Assembly (NCBI GenBank): GCA_017515475.1
Contig: JAFWFS010000013.1
Span: forward strand, 116,891 to 180,890
Direction: 5' to 3'
Length of the DNA: 64,000 nt
Source of the DNA: Erysipelotrichaceae bacterium
GTDB taxonomy: Bacteria; Bacillota_I; Bacilli_A; Erysipelotrichales; Erysipelotrichaceae
Both the position numbers and the translations under genes were made by a program. This document shows positions 1-10,600 of this stretch, piece by piece. Under the pieces are notes generated by a model, which was not told the origin of the DNA, did no database searches, and was given only the letters and a program-made list of their open reading frames with translations. How positions within the stretch are numbered: the stretch's first letter is position 1; every line of letters starts with the position of its first letter.

Positions 1-1122
1 GGCTTTTGATACAAGCAGAACGTCTGCCGAATCCTTCTTTCCCAATACCATACCGTCAGGGATCCTGACGTCATCGGCAACCAGACATCTCGTTAACTTG
101 GCGCCCTTACCAACAACGACATCGTTCATGATGACCGACTGATCAACTGTGGCATTTTCTCTAACTTCTACACCCGAGAATATGACGGAATGAGAAACCT
201 TCCCATTTACGATCGCACCCTGGGTAATGAAGGCGTTGTCGATCACGGCATTCTCACCGATGCACTGCGGCGTTGCGCTGGCATCGTTCGTATAGATCTT
301 CCAGTCGGGATCGAATAGATCCAGACCGCTGTTTTCTTTCAGCAGATCCATATTGGCTTCCCAGAGAGAATCGATAGTTCCGACATCCTTCCAGTATCCT
401 TTGAAACGGTAAGCCTGCAGTTTCAGTTTATCGTTCAAATAGGCAGGGATGATGTTCTTGCCGAAGTCATGCGAAGACTCGGCAATCTTTGCATCATCTT
501 TCAGATACTTTCTCAAAGTCTTGTAGGTAAAGATGTAGACGCCCATGGAAGCCAGATTGGATTTCGGCTGTTTCGGTTTTTCTTCGAATTCAACGATCTT
601 GTCGTTCTTGTCGGTATTCATGATGCCGAAACGGCTTGCTTCCTTCATCGGTACTTCGATAACGGCAATCGTTGCATCCGCCTTGGAGTCGATATGCTTC
701 TGCAGCATGCTTTCATAGTTCATCTTGTAGATGTGGTCACCGGAAAGCACCAGAACATATTCGGCTTCTTCCTGATCCAGGAAATCCAGGTTCTGATAGA
801 TTGCATCGGCCGTACCGTTGTACAGACCCAGACCTGTTTCATCTTTTTCTCTTGGCGACAGGACATAAACGCCGCCGCCGTTGGAATCAAGACCCCACGT
901 GGAACTCCTGGCACTGTAGGAACTCAGAAGAATGGATTCATACTGAACCAGAACACCGACAGTCGAGATGTGCGAGTTTGCACAGTTAGACAGTGCAAAG
1001 TCGATGATCCGATACTTGCCGCCGAAGTGTACAGCCGGTTTCGCAACCTTTTTGGTCAAATCAAAAAGACGTGAACCTCTGCCTCCTGCAAGTATCATTG
1101 CTACCATATTATTCTTTTTCAT
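1..1122 (-). CDS. glgC: Glucose-1-phosphate adenylyltransferase, 3' end cut by window edge
   Basis: Makes ADP-glucose from ATP and glucose-1-phosphate, the committed step of bacterial glycogen synthesis in the cytoplasm. The protein begins with the nucleotide-binding signature [11 protein letters not shown] (about residues 9-19), followed by [15 protein letters not shown] and SGDHIYKM, and ends in hexapeptide-type repeats of a left-handed beta-helix from about residue 280. 374 codons lie in the window and the frame is still open at base 1; family members have about 380 residues, so only a few are missing. The ATG at 1122 has an AAGGAGT ribosome site. The pullulanase gene lies just upstream on the same strand, which fits a glycogen operon continuing to the left. 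Confidence 0.95.
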   Translation of the reverse strand, partial: MKKNNMVAMILAGGRGSRLFDLTKKVAKPAVHFGGKYRIIDFALSNCANSHISTVGVLVQYESILLSSYSARSSTWGLDSNGGGVYVLSPREKDETGLGLYNGTADAIYQNLDFLDQEEAEYVLVLSGDHIYKMNYESMLQKHIDSKADATIAVIEVPMKEASRFGIMNTDKNDKIVEFEEKPKQPKSNLASMGVYIFTYKTLRKYLKDDAKIAESSHDFGKNIIPAYLNDKLKLQAYRFKGYWKDVGTIDSLWEANMDLLKENSGLDLFDPDWKIYTNDASATPQCIGENAVIDNAFITQGAIVNGKVSHSVIFSGVEVRENATVDQSVIMNDVVVGKGAKLTRCLVADDVRIPDGMVLGKKDSADVLLVSKA

Positions 1123-1147
1123 TGGAATACTCCTTAATACTAATTTT

Positions 1148-1153
1148 ATTATA
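1148..1153 (-). promoter_or_regulatory. Candidate -10 box for glgC
   Basis: TATAAT overlapping the pullulanase stop codon, giving a leader of about 20 nt that contains the AAGGAGT ribosome site of glgC. No convincing -35 was seen. Confidence 0.4.
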
Positions 1154-2849
1154 CATCATCAGATCTGCATATCACTATCGAATAAGCCGATATTTCTATG
1201 CTTTGTGATCTCCTGACGCATCTTCCATGTTCATCAAAGAGGATCTCGTAATTCTTTCCGTCCGCAAATACGTAGTTGTTTTCGAACGGATTAATAAAGA
1301 TCATCAGATCATTGAGATGGTAGATCAGACAGTCTCCGAATTCCTCGAAACGGAAATCGGCATCGTCATCGGTGAAACTGCTGTGCTGCTTTCTGAAAGA
1401 GATCAGATCGGCTATGTATCTGCAGTTTTCACTGTTTCTGACTTTCAGCTGCCAGTCCAGCTGATTGATGGTATCCAGAGAATTATAGGAATTCCTGACA
1501 CCGTTCTTGGTCCGGTAAAACTCTTCCCCGGCATGAATGAACGGAATGCCTCTGGACACCAGAACAAGGCTTAATGCCAGTGTACATCTCTTCTCGTTGA
1601 TCCATCTTGGATCGGAGGATTTGTATAGCATCATTCTGTCGAAGAATGTATGATCGTCATGGCACTCCACGTAATTCACCGATTGACTGTGAGCCAGATA
1701 GTGCATGTCGCAGCACAGGGACTTGATTACATTGCTTCTGATATCCCTGTTTCCGGATACATAGTGGATCATCGTATCTCTGAAGTAATCGTTGAACATC
1801 GCGACTTCCGGAAGCTTTCTGGCATTCGGGATGGATGCTCTCAGTTCTTCAGGCAGAACATCGCCCATGTCCCAGCCTTCGCCATATACGACAAAATCCC
1901 GCTTATAGGCACACAAAAGACTTCTGATCTGATTGACTGTTTCGATATCCAGGATCCCCATCAGATCCATCCTGATTCCATCGATGTCGAACAGTTCCAG
2001 ATAACGCAGCGTCATCTCCTTCAGATATTCTCTGACAAAGACATCTTCCGACCTGATCTCACTTCCGCACATCGTACCCTGGGCAAGCTTTCCGTCTTCC
2101 ATGTAACGGAAAACATGACCCGGAAGCATCTTCTCAAGGTCAAAGCGGTGAATGCTGTAAACGTGATTGAAAACCACATCCAGCGCGACACGGATATTAT
2201 GGGAATGCAGGACATTGACCGCATGTCTTAATTCATTGACATAGGCATACGGATCGCCCTGATCGTAGACATAATCCTTCTTGACATAGTTGTATGCCAG
2301 AGGATTGTAGCCCCAGTTGTATTCGGTCTTGTCGTTGTCGAAATCCATGACCGGCATCAGCTGCAGATGGGTGATCCCTATATCGATGAGATGATCCAGT
2401 CCGATCGCTTCTCCTTCGTATCTTAAGCCTTCTTCTGTGAAGGCCAGGAACTTCCTTGGATATCTTCCGGTAAAGGAAGGACTGCTGGAGAAATCCCGGA
2501 CATTGCATTCATAGATGATCATGTCCCGGTATTCTTCCGGCATGATAGTTTCTTTCAGAAACTTGTCCGGATTCAGGACGATCGAATCGTTCTCATCTGA
2601 TAAATACGCAAAAGGGTCCCTAAAACAGAGACCCTTTTCGTTTCTGTAATGATATCTTTCCAGTTCCAGATCACCGCCTAAGGCAATCTCAAAAACAAAA
2701 CCGTTTCTATGCATCTGATAGGCATGGTTCCTGATAACAAGTTCCATATTCTCATATTCCGGAGCAAAAACCCGAAAAACCGTCCTATCCGGCTGATATA
2801 TGCTTCCTAAAGCTCTGATATTAAAATCACTGATCGTATATTCTCTCAT
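1149..2849 (-). CDS. pulA: Pullulanase, type I (glycoside hydrolase family 13)
   Basis: Debranching enzyme cutting alpha-1,6 links of glycogen or pullulan. The type I pullulanase signature YNWGYNP is at about residue 175. GH13 catalytic motifs follow: nucleophile Asp in DGIRMDLMG (about 291), acid/base Glu in YGEGWDMG (about 321) and the substrate-binding VECHDDHT (about 398). At 566 residues it is shorter than many secreted pullulanases; it has no signal peptide, so it should work inside the cell on glycogen. The ATG overlaps the stop of the HAD gene by one base (TAATG), so the two are translationally coupled, and glgC follows 26 nt downstream. Confidence 0.92.
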   Translation of the reverse strand: MREYTISDFNIRALGSIYQPDRTVFRVFAPEYENMELVIRNHAYQMHRNGFVFEIALGGDLELERYHYRNEKGLCFRDPFAYLSDENDSIVLNPDKFLKETIMPEEYRDMIIYECNVRDFSSSPSFTGRYPRKFLAFTEEGLRYEGEAIGLDHLIDIGITHLQLMPVMDFDNDKTEYNWGYNPLAYNYVKKDYVYDQGDPYAYVNELRHAVNVLHSHNIRVALDVVFNHVYSIHRFDLEKMLPGHVFRYMEDGKLAQGTMCGSEIRSEDVFVREYLKEMTLRYLELFDIDGIRMDLMGILDIETVNQIRSLLCAYKRDFVVYGEGWDMGDVLPEELRASIPNARKLPEVAMFNDYFRDTMIHYVSGNRDIRSNVIKSLCCDMHYLAHSQSVNYVECHDDHTFFDRMMLYKSSDPRWINEKRCTLALSLVLVSRGIPFIHAGEEFYRTKNGVRNSYNSLDTINQLDWQLKVRNSENCRYIADLISFRKQHSSFTDDDADFRFEEFGDCLIYHLNDLMIFINPFENNYVFADGKNYEILFDEHGRCVRRSQSIEISAYSIVICRSDDV

Positions 2850-3661
2850 TATCGGTAATCTTCTAATTTATTCTTGGCTTCCAGGGAATCGATGATGCCC
2901 ATGACGATCTTCTCGATCTTACTGCCCTTGGAATAATCGGCTTTCACCGCAAAAGTGGCGCGTTTATCCGTATACAGTTTCTCTGCCCGATTGCGTTTGG
3001 AATCATCGCCAAACACGGCAATGGTGGTACCGCCGTTCTGCTGAACGACCTTCATGCTAGGAACATCCGTGCTTCCGTCTCCGAAATAGACCATGTTCTC
3101 CAGCGGAATGTATTTCTGCGATTCCGGAGTGGAACTGTTCAGATCTTCATCGTTGGTTTCTTTCAGAACACCTTTGTTGATCCTGAACAGATACTGGGTC
3201 TTCATCGTATAGTTGACGGCTCTGGATGGCCACAGGACTTTTCCTTTCTCGTCATAGGCATAGGTGCAGGCATAAATCTTCTTGAATTCCGAAGCGATCT
3301 GGGTGCCCTTGATGATATCCGTCAGACCGGAAGAAATGATGTAGTGTTCCACATTCACATGATGCTTCTTTCCGTAGTCGTTGATCCGCTTGAACCAGGT
3401 CTTGACTCCCTTGTACAGCTCAACGTATTTTCCTTCTTCAATCAGCTGTTTCTGAGTCAGATCCGGATTCTTTCTGATCATCATGTACATGTAGGAAAGA
3501 ATGGAATCACAGTTATGTTTCTGCGAAAAGACGCCGCATTCGTTCCAGAAATCGGCAGGATTCTCATAACCCAGGGATTTGATGTAGTGGAATTCTTGCA
3601 TGTCTTTCGGAGAAAGAGTTTTATCAAAGTCGTAGATCAATGCCAGTTTTCCGTTTTTCAT
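2849..3661 (-). CDS. HAD-superfamily hydrolase, phosphoserine-phosphatase-like
   Basis: Predicted cytoplasmic phosphatase of 270 residues. All HAD motifs can be seen: DFDKTLS (nucleophile Asp11, Asp13), SSG at about residue 108, and GDGSTDVP at about 194 for Mg2+ binding. A helical insert of roughly 90 residues after motif I forms the cap. The substrate cannot be told from the sequence. It heads the transcription unit with pulA and glgC. A TATAAT box lies 8 nt before the ATG with no ribosome site between, suggesting a leaderless or nearly leaderless mRNA. Confidence 0.8.
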   Translation of the reverse strand: MKNGKLALIYDFDKTLSPKDMQEFHYIKSLGYENPADFWNECGVFSQKHNCDSILSYMYMMIRKNPDLTQKQLIEEGKYVELYKGVKTWFKRINDYGKKHHVNVEHYIISSGLTDIIKGTQIASEFKKIYACTYAYDEKGKVLWPSRAVNYTMKTQYLFRINKGVLKETNDEDLNSSTPESQKYIPLENMVYFGDGSTDVPSMKVVQQNGGTTIAVFGDDSKRNRAEKLYTDKRATFAVKADYSKGSKIEKIVMGIIDSLEAKNKLEDYR

Positions 3662-3669
3662 ACGATTTC

Positions 3670-3675
3670 ATTATA
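3670..3675 (-). promoter_or_regulatory. Extended -10 (TGTTATAAT) of a predicted leaderless promoter
   Basis: TATAAT preceded by TG one base upstream; the HAD ATG starts 8 nt downstream and no Shine-Dalgarno sequence fits between. Confidence 0.55.
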
Positions 3676-3713
3676 ACAAAAAAAGGTACCTGTTTGTTTG
3701 TATCAGTACATAA

Positions 3714-3739
3714 AAAATAGAGGACTAGTCCTCTATTTC
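3714..3739 (-). terminator. Intrinsic terminator of pepV
   Basis: A perfect 24-base palindrome with arms AAATAGAGGACT and AGTCCTCTATTT, followed on the minus strand by a T run. It overlaps the pepV stop codon. Confidence 0.75.
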
Positions 3740-5074
3740 GTTCAAATTCTTGATCGCTTCAACGTAGATCTCGATCTGTTTCTTGAAATTCTCCAGATTC
3801 AGGGATTCGTTGGCATCGTGAATGTGATTGTCTTCACCCGCGAATTCGCAGCCGAAAGCGATGCAGTTGTGGATGGCCTTGGCATACGTACCTCCGCCGA
3901 TGGCTTCCATTTCGCTCTGTCTGTCTCCGGTAACGTCTTCGTAGGCTTTCTTTAAAGCCTTGATCATCGGGGTATCGATATCAAAGTATAACGGTTCAAC
4001 CAATCCTCTGATACGCAGCTCGTTGTTTTCATCGGCGAAATTCATCAGTTCACAGACTTTTCCGCTAGTCGTCATGACCGGAAAACGCATGTCAAGACTC
4101 ATATGGATCTCATCGTTTTCTTTTGCAATAACGCCGAAGTTGATGGATGTATTCGATACGCTGTCTTTGATTTTCTCGAAACCCGCCAGTTCGCCATGGA
4201 CCGTCAGAGCAAAATGTTCATGGAACCATCTGACGAAACTGTCGTCGAAGCCGGATGCATACAGCGCTTCCAGAAGATGGGAAATGGCGTTGACGCCCAG
4301 ATCAGGCGTGGATGCATGCGCAGCTACGCCGTAGACCGTGATCTTTACATCACCGTCGTGTATGATGTCGTATTTCACATTATGTTCATCCAGAAAACCC
4401 TTGAACTTTTCTTCATCGAAAGAAGCTTCCGGCACAACGGCATTCACCTTCTTGCAAACGACATTGGAAGCCTCTCCGCCTTTGATATCGATGATCCTGC
4501 TGCCGTGTGCTGCAACCAGAGCCGTGTACATGCCCTTTTCCGCATAGATGCCGGGGAAGTTTCCGTCCGGTGTATAACCATAATCGATGTGACCTTTCTT
4601 TTCCACATAATGGGCAATGCATGCTGAACCGGTCTCTTCGTTACATCCCAAAATCAGTCTGATTCTTTTCCTGAAAGGATATTTCTCATCAATCAGATAT
4701 TTCAAGGCATACATCGAAGCAACGGCTCCGCCCTTGTCGTCCGATACGCCTCTTCCATAAACAAAGCCGTCTTTTTCAACCATTTCAAACGGATCCGTAT
4801 TCCAGCCCTCTCCTGCCGGAACAACATCCAAATGGGCCAGAATACCGATCAGCTTATCTCCCGATCCTGTCTCGCCATAGCCGCAGTAATAGTCGAGATT
4901 CTCGGTCTTCAGACCTTTCTCTTCCATCATCTGCAAAGCCTTGTCCAGCACTTTTCTATTCGTTGAACCGAAAGGTTTCTCATCATCTGAATAAACCGAA
5001 TTATAGGATACCAGCTCTTTCAGATCCGCTTTCATGTTTTCAAAATTCGCTTCAATAAACTCTTTTACCAGCAT
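3725..5074 (-). CDS. pepV: Dipeptidase PepV-like, M20 metallopeptidase
   Basis: Zinc-dependent dipeptidase of 449 residues, cytoplasmic, final step of peptide use. M20 metal ligands are recognisable: His in AHLDVVP (about residue 81), Asp in GVSDDKGG, Glu pair in CNEETGS, Asp in TPDGNFP and His in DNHIHDANES near the C-terminus. The interrupted lid domain between residues about 190 and 330 is typical of PepV. exoA ends 3 nt upstream, so it is co-transcribed with exoA and the aminopeptidase P gene. A strong terminator follows. Confidence 0.92.
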   Translation of the reverse strand: MLVKEFIEANFENMKADLKELVSYNSVYSDDEKPFGSTNRKVLDKALQMMEEKGLKTENLDYYCGYGETGSGDKLIGILAHLDVVPAGEGWNTDPFEMVEKDGFVYGRGVSDDKGGAVASMYALKYLIDEKYPFRKRIRLILGCNEETGSACIAHYVEKKGHIDYGYTPDGNFPGIYAEKGMYTALVAAHGSRIIDIKGGEASNVVCKKVNAVVPEASFDEEKFKGFLDEHNVKYDIIHDGDVKITVYGVAAHASTPDLGVNAISHLLEALYASGFDDSFVRWFHEHFALTVHGELAGFEKIKDSVSNTSINFGVIAKENDEIHMSLDMRFPVMTTSGKVCELMNFADENNELRIRGLVEPLYFDIDTPMIKALKKAYEDVTGDRQSEMEAIGGGTYAKAIHNCIAFGCEFAGEDNHIHDANESLNLENFKKQIEIYVEAIKNLNEIED

Positions 5075-5077
5075 CTT

Positions 5078-5833
5078 CTATTCCTCCATAATCAATCCGA
5101 TCGGACAATGATCGCTGCCCTGAATCTCATCGTAGATCACGCTGTCTTTCACTCTATCCATCAGTCTGTCGGATACCACGAAATAATCGATCCTCCAGCC
5201 TACGCCTCTTTCTCTGGCTCTGGTCCGGTACGACCACCAGGTGTACTTCACTTTATCGGGATAGATCTTTCTGAATGAATCGGTAAATCCGCTGTCCAGC
5301 AGCTTGCCGAACTTTTCTCTCTCCTGATCGGAGAAACCGGCAGAAAAATGATTTTCATCCGGATTTTTCAGATCGATCTCGTTATGCGCAACATTCAGGT
5401 CACCGGTATAGATGACCGGCTTCTTCTGATCCAGCTTCATCAGATGGGCACGCAGATCATCCTCCCAATGCATCCTGTAGTCGATGCGCTTGAGACCGTC
5501 CTTGGAATTTGGCACATATGCGCATACGAAATAGAAATCTTCATACTCCAGAGTGATGACCCTTCCTTCTCTGGGGTGATCCTCTCCTTCAATGTCGAAG
5601 GAAACAGACAAAGGTTCCTTTTTGGTCAGGACCATCGTTCCGGAATAGCCTTTCTTCTCTGCAGAATTCATGTAACGGATATAGCCGTCAAAGATATAGA
5701 ACAGCTGATCCTCCTGCATTTTCGTTTCCTGAAAGGCCATGATGTCAGGATCTTCTTTTTCCAGAAAAGGAAGCAGTTCTCCCTTGGACATCACCGCTCT
5801 TAAACCATTTACGTTCCAGCTTATCAGTTTCAT
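5078..5833 (-). CDS. exoA: Exodeoxyribonuclease III / AP endonuclease
   Basis: Repairs abasic sites and 3'-blocked ends in DNA. The 251-residue protein carries the family signatures: SWNVNGLRA at the N-terminus, Glu in FQETKMQ (about residue 37), the catalytic GDLNVAHNEID, IDYFVVSD, and the terminal GSDHCPIG with catalytic Asp-His. Its ATG overlaps the stop of the upstream aminopeptidase gene by 4 nt (ATGA). Confidence 0.95.
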   Translation of the reverse strand: MKLISWNVNGLRAVMSKGELLPFLEKEDPDIMAFQETKMQEDQLFYIFDGYIRYMNSAEKKGYSGTMVLTKKEPLSVSFDIEGEDHPREGRVITLEYEDFYFVCAYVPNSKDGLKRIDYRMHWEDDLRAHLMKLDQKKPVIYTGDLNVAHNEIDLKNPDENHFSAGFSDQEREKFGKLLDSGFTDSFRKIYPDKVKYTWWSYRTRARERGVGWRIDYFVVSDRLMDRVKDSVIYDEIQGSDHCPIGLIMEE

Positions 5834-7587
5834 ATTTCTCTCGTCAGCTTTCTTAAGTAATTCGCTTCTTCACTGTTCAGATAAGGCAGCAGTGTTTCAT
5901 AGACCCGGTCGTGGTATGCATTCAGAATACGTCTTGTCCGCTCGTCCAGATAACGCGGATCGACCAGTTTCAGATCAAACGGGATCATGGTCAGGGTTTC
6001 AAATCTCAGAAACTGCCCGTATTCATTCTTTTCATCGCTCACGCACAGCAGCATGTTTTCGCAGCGTATTCCGAATCTTCCTTCAAAATAGACGCCCGGT
6101 TCATCTGAGAACACCATACCCGGCTTGATTTCCGCCAGTTCCCCTCCGTTTTCCGTCTTTCCATAGCGGATGTTCGGAGGAGTTTCATGAACGGCCAGAT
6201 TGTATCCGACACCGTGTCCCGTACCGCAGCGGTAGTCGACACCCAACTCCCACAGATCTTTCCTCGCCAGAACATCGATCTGATTCCCGCTCAGTCCCTG
6301 CAGGAACTTCAACTCACTCAGATTAAACATCGATTTCAGAACCAGTGTAAAGTACTTCTTGATCTCATCGGATGTTTCACCCAGAGCGATCGTCCTGGTA
6401 ACATCGGTCGTGCCTTCGCTGTACTGACCTCCTGTATCAAACAGCAGGATCCCTTTATTGTCCAGCCTGGCCGAATTCTCGCGGTCCGGCATATAGTGCA
6501 TCAGTGCGGCGTTTTCGTTATACGCGACAATGGATGAGAACCCTAGATCATTCGCTTTATACGCCTTGCGGAATCCGTCGATCTTCTCCCTGACATCATA
6601 TTCCGTCAGCGTCGACTTATCGACAGAATCCAGCCACATCAGAAAACGCAGGACAGCTACCCCGTCATAGATGTGTGCCAGACGGAAATTGCGCTGCTCA
6701 ATCGGGTTCTTGATGGCTTTCATGTCTTCAACGATCGAACGCATGTGCTGAATGGTGTTGTGACCGTGGGAAATGCTGACGTAAGTCTCATAGTTTACCT
6801 TCGTTTCATCGATCAGGATCTTCTTTCCTTTGATCGTTTCCAGGAAGCTGTAATAGGAAGCGTAAGGTCTGATGATGACGCCGTCTTCATACAGATGATC
6901 AAGAATCTCTTCGCTGAATCTCTCCAGATCAGCAAACAGATAGATATCGTTGCTGAAAAAGACCAGATAGGCCATGAAAACCGGCGTATGCAGGATATCG
7001 TTGCCTCTCAGATTCAGAAGATAGGCAATTGATTCCAGATTGTTGATGATATGAACCCGGTCCTTCAGGACGTAGCGGATCATCTCGATCTTTCTCTTGC
7101 GTGTCAGTCCCGTGTATTCCACAGACAATTCATAAACCGGATCCTTGCTTAAAGGAGCGCGGTTTTCGATCAGGTCGGAATACACGTCAACGCTCTTGAT
7201 GAGTATTCCGTTTTTGATCAGTTCATTGGCAAAACGGATACTCGTTCTTTTGCCATCCAGTCCAACTGTCTTATCGGAATAGTATTTCTTAATGAACTCC
7301 AGCGGTTCCAGAGCATCCTGGGTTCCCAGCTTTACGATCTTGATGTCGTACTTCAGGCACTGCTGGTCGGCCTGGGTATGATATCTTCCATCCACAAACA
7401 GCCAGGCATCTTCCATCGACACCAGAAGCGTCGCCAGAGAACCGGAAAAACCGGAAAAATATTCGATCGTTCTGAAATATTCCGGAACATATTCCGACAT
7501 GTGATAGTCGGAAGTGTTGAAATAATAAAGATCGATCCCTTCTTTCTGCATGGCAGATCTTAATACTGTTAATCTTCTTTTTATCAT
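5830..7587 (-). CDS. pepP: Xaa-Pro aminopeptidase (M24 family, long form)
   Basis: Removes N-terminal residues preceding proline. 585 residues: two creatinase-type N-terminal domains (about 1-310) and a C-terminal pita-bread domain. Metal ligands sit in LFDTGGQYSEGTTDVTRT (about 380-398), GTGHGVGYNLAVHE (about 456) and DEPGVYFEGRFGIRCEN (about 494-510). It heads the unit pepP-exoA-pepV. A TAATAT box lies exactly 6 nt before the ATG and there is no ribosome site, so the mRNA is predicted to be leaderless. Confidence 0.92.
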   Translation of the reverse strand: MIKRRLTVLRSAMQKEGIDLYYFNTSDYHMSEYVPEYFRTIEYFSGFSGSLATLLVSMEDAWLFVDGRYHTQADQQCLKYDIKIVKLGTQDALEPLEFIKKYYSDKTVGLDGKRTSIRFANELIKNGILIKSVDVYSDLIENRAPLSKDPVYELSVEYTGLTRKRKIEMIRYVLKDRVHIINNLESIAYLLNLRGNDILHTPVFMAYLVFFSNDIYLFADLERFSEEILDHLYEDGVIIRPYASYYSFLETIKGKKILIDETKVNYETYVSISHGHNTIQHMRSIVEDMKAIKNPIEQRNFRLAHIYDGVAVLRFLMWLDSVDKSTLTEYDVREKIDGFRKAYKANDLGFSSIVAYNENAALMHYMPDRENSARLDNKGILLFDTGGQYSEGTTDVTRTIALGETSDEIKKYFTLVLKSMFNLSELKFLQGLSGNQIDVLARKDLWELGVDYRCGTGHGVGYNLAVHETPPNIRYGKTENGGELAEIKPGMVFSDEPGVYFEGRFGIRCENMLLCVSDEKNEYGQFLRFETLTMIPFDLKLVDPRYLDERTRRILNAYHDRVYETLLPYLNSEEANYLRKLTREI

Positions 7588-7593
7588 AACTCT

Positions 7594-7599
7594 ATATTA
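7594..7599 (-). promoter_or_regulatory. -10 box of predicted leaderless pepP promoter
   Basis: TAATAT with AGAGTT (6 nt) between it and the ATG at 7587. GATAAT two bases upstream is an alternative. Confidence 0.45.
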
Positions 7600-7618
7600 T
7601 CATTATTATTTTATATAG

Positions 7619-7624
7619 TATAAT
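7619..7624 (+). promoter_or_regulatory. -10 box of PBP gene promoter, close to start codon
   Basis: TATAAT ends 10 nt before the ATG at 7635 with no Shine-Dalgarno sequence. The leader would be 0-4 nt. It faces the pepP promoter; the two start codons are 47 bp apart. Confidence 0.5.
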
Positions 7625-7634
7625 AATAAGTTGT

Positions 7635-10600
7635 ATGAGACAGGAAATCGAACTAAACAAATCACAGGAAAGAAATCTGAACAAAGTGCGCAAAAAGGCG
7701 CAGAAGCACCAGGAACAGCGCGAACCGGTTCTGCATGAAGAAGGCAGGAAACCGGTGGAGATGCCGATAGAAGCATCTTTGCAAAAAACAGAAGAAGTTC
7801 CAAAGGAAAAGAAGAGTCTGAAAGAACTTCTTCACATCAATCAGGATACTGAGGCAAAAGAAAAGAAAGAGAAACGTTTTGATCTCAAAAAGCTGATTCC
7901 TACCCTTCCCAAGAAAAAAGAAACACTTCCTGTTCAGCCTGTGAATGAAGAAAGCAAGAAAAACGCCAGCACCAGCATGCAGGAGTTTTTTGAACCGATC
8001 AGACCTTTGAATATGAAAGAGGATAAGACTATGGCCAAGGAAATCACCGATAAAGTGAAAACGGAAGAGCCGCTTCATACTGAACCTGTTTCAGAAAAAA
8101 AGAAATTGGACATAGGCAATAAACTGAAAGATTTCTTCGGCAGAATCAAGCTTCCTGAAAAGAAAGAAAAACAGGCCGAGATCATAGAGTCTATAGTAGA
8201 ACAACCTATAGCAAATGAAACAAAAACCGTACAAAACGCATCAGCAGAACCGGCAGGAGAGAAAAAGAAAGAAGTTTCTTTCAAATTCCTGAAATCTGCC
8301 GAAAATAAAGAAAAGAAAGAATCTTCAAAGTTCTTCAATTTCAAGAACAAGGATAAGGAAGAGAAGAAAGAAAAAACAGAAAAGAACCCTAGGCCAAAGG
8401 CAAAGGGTATCACTTTTGCTATGGCGATTCTTACCTGTATCGTTCTGTTCCTGGGCATCTGCGGAGCAGTTGGAGCGTTCGTGTTTGCCTATAAGCTGTG
8501 TGAAGACAAGCCGACACTGGATGTCAAGGATCTGGTTTCTCCGGATTCCACGACCGTGTTCGACAATGAAGGCAACAAGATCATGGAGCTTGGCATGTAT
8601 CTGCGTGAGAATATCGAATATCAGGATATGCCTAACTGCCTGATCGACGCTTTCCTTGCGATAGAAGACTCCCGTTTCTTTGAACACTTCGGATTTGATA
8701 TTCCGCGTTTCACCAAAGCGGCAATCGAAAACTTCAGAACCCGTGACTTCTCGCAAGGCGGTTCTACCGTTACGATGCAGCTGATCAAGAACAGCTACTA
8801 TTCCATCGATGCAGACGATCAGTCGACCATCGCCGAAAGAGAAGGCATGGGCGGTATCAAACGTAAGATGCAGGAAATCGTGCTGGCTCTGGAACTTGAG
8901 CTGAGAACGGATGTTACCAAGCAGGAAATCATCGCAATGTACATCAACAAGGTCAACTACGGTAACAACATCCGTGGTGTCCAGAAGGCAGCCCAGTACT
9001 ATTTTGGCAAGGATGCCAAGAATCTCTCGCTGACCGAATCAGCCTTCCTGGCAGGTCTGATCAACTCTCCAAATACATACAATCCTTATAACGATCTATA
9101 TAAAAACGACAACTACTATCTGGATCCGGATTCCGAATATCTGAAAGCCGGTACAGCAAGAAGAAATGAAGTTATCGATCTGATGCTGATGCACGGGTAT
9201 ATTACGGAAGCTGAAGCTGATCTGGCTAAATCGGTTAGACTCGAGGATCTTCTGGTTGGTGTTGATGTCAGCTTCACGGAGATGAACGAAAAGTATCAGG
9301 CTTACATTGATGCAGTTATCGATGAAGTTATCGAGTCGACCGGCGAAAGCCCTTATGATACAGGCATGCAGATCTATACGAACATGAATGCCTACATGCA
9401 GGAATACATCTACGACATGCAGAATGAAGCCGATTATATCGGCATCACTTTCCCGAACAAGCTATGTCAGAGCGCAATCGTCGTCATGGACAATCAGAAC
9501 GGATCGGTAGAAGCCTTGGGCGGAGGAAGGGGCGAACAGGATTCCGCCAGACAGTTCAACCGCGCTACCAGCGCTTATCTGAATCCGGGATCGTCCTTCA
9601 AACCGATCGTCGACTACGCTTTGTGCCTTGAAGCCCTAGGTTACGCCACTTCGCATACCTTTACCGATATGCCTTACTATCTCTATGGAGGAAGTGTCCT
9701 GATTTCCAACTACGATCACCAGTACTATGGAGACATGCTGATGACGGAAGCTTTGGGAAGGTCGCAGAATACACCGGCTGTTCAGGCGCTTGCAGCAGTC
9801 GTAGAAGAAAAAGGCGAAGAATACGTTATCGACTATCTGAATTCGATCGGATTCAAGTTCGATTATTCCGATTTCGACCTGCAATTTGCGATCGGCGGCA
9901 ACCGCTGTACCGTAACACCTCTGCAGCTTGCGGCAGCCCATGCGATGTTCATGAACGGCGGAAGATACATCAAACCGCATACGATCAACTATATCGTCTA
10001 TAATGACGGCAGAGGCAACTTCGTTGCCGATACGCAGGGTGTTCAGCGTCTTTCCAAGGAAACAGCATGGATGATGGCCTACCTGGAAGAATACAATATG
10101 TCCGGTTCTTTCTCTTCGCTGATGTGGTACTGTAAGAGATATGTAGATTATCCGTTGTATGGCAAGACCGGAACAACAGACTGGGGCAATTCCGGAAGAG
10201 ACTATGGAATTCCTACCGGTGCTACAAAAGACAGCTGGCTGGTCATGCAGACAAACAAATACACCATTTCCTGCTGGACCGGGTATGATCAGCTGGAAAA
10301 AGGCGCCTACTTCTCTACTGCCGAATACCAGGCCAATACCAAGAGCAAGATCGTTACCAAGATTCTGAATGAGTTGGAGACTCACTACACCGGTGAATAT
10401 GATCCGCATACTCCTTTAGAGAAACCGGATTCGGTCGTTTCCATTACCCATGTTAAAGGCGCATATCCATATGCCTACTCCAACGGCAGTTACGCAACCG
10501 TCACCGGATGGATTTCAGAAAAGGCTCTGGAAGAACATCCGCTTGTTTCTCCATCGACTGCCTATGCCTATGGAACTTCGTTTAAAAAGTATATCAGTGG

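Noticed and set aside
2609..2640. Terminator-like hairpin AAAAGGGTC / GACCCTTTT inside pulA
   Set aside because: It lies within conserved coding sequence and is not followed by a T run; probably chance.
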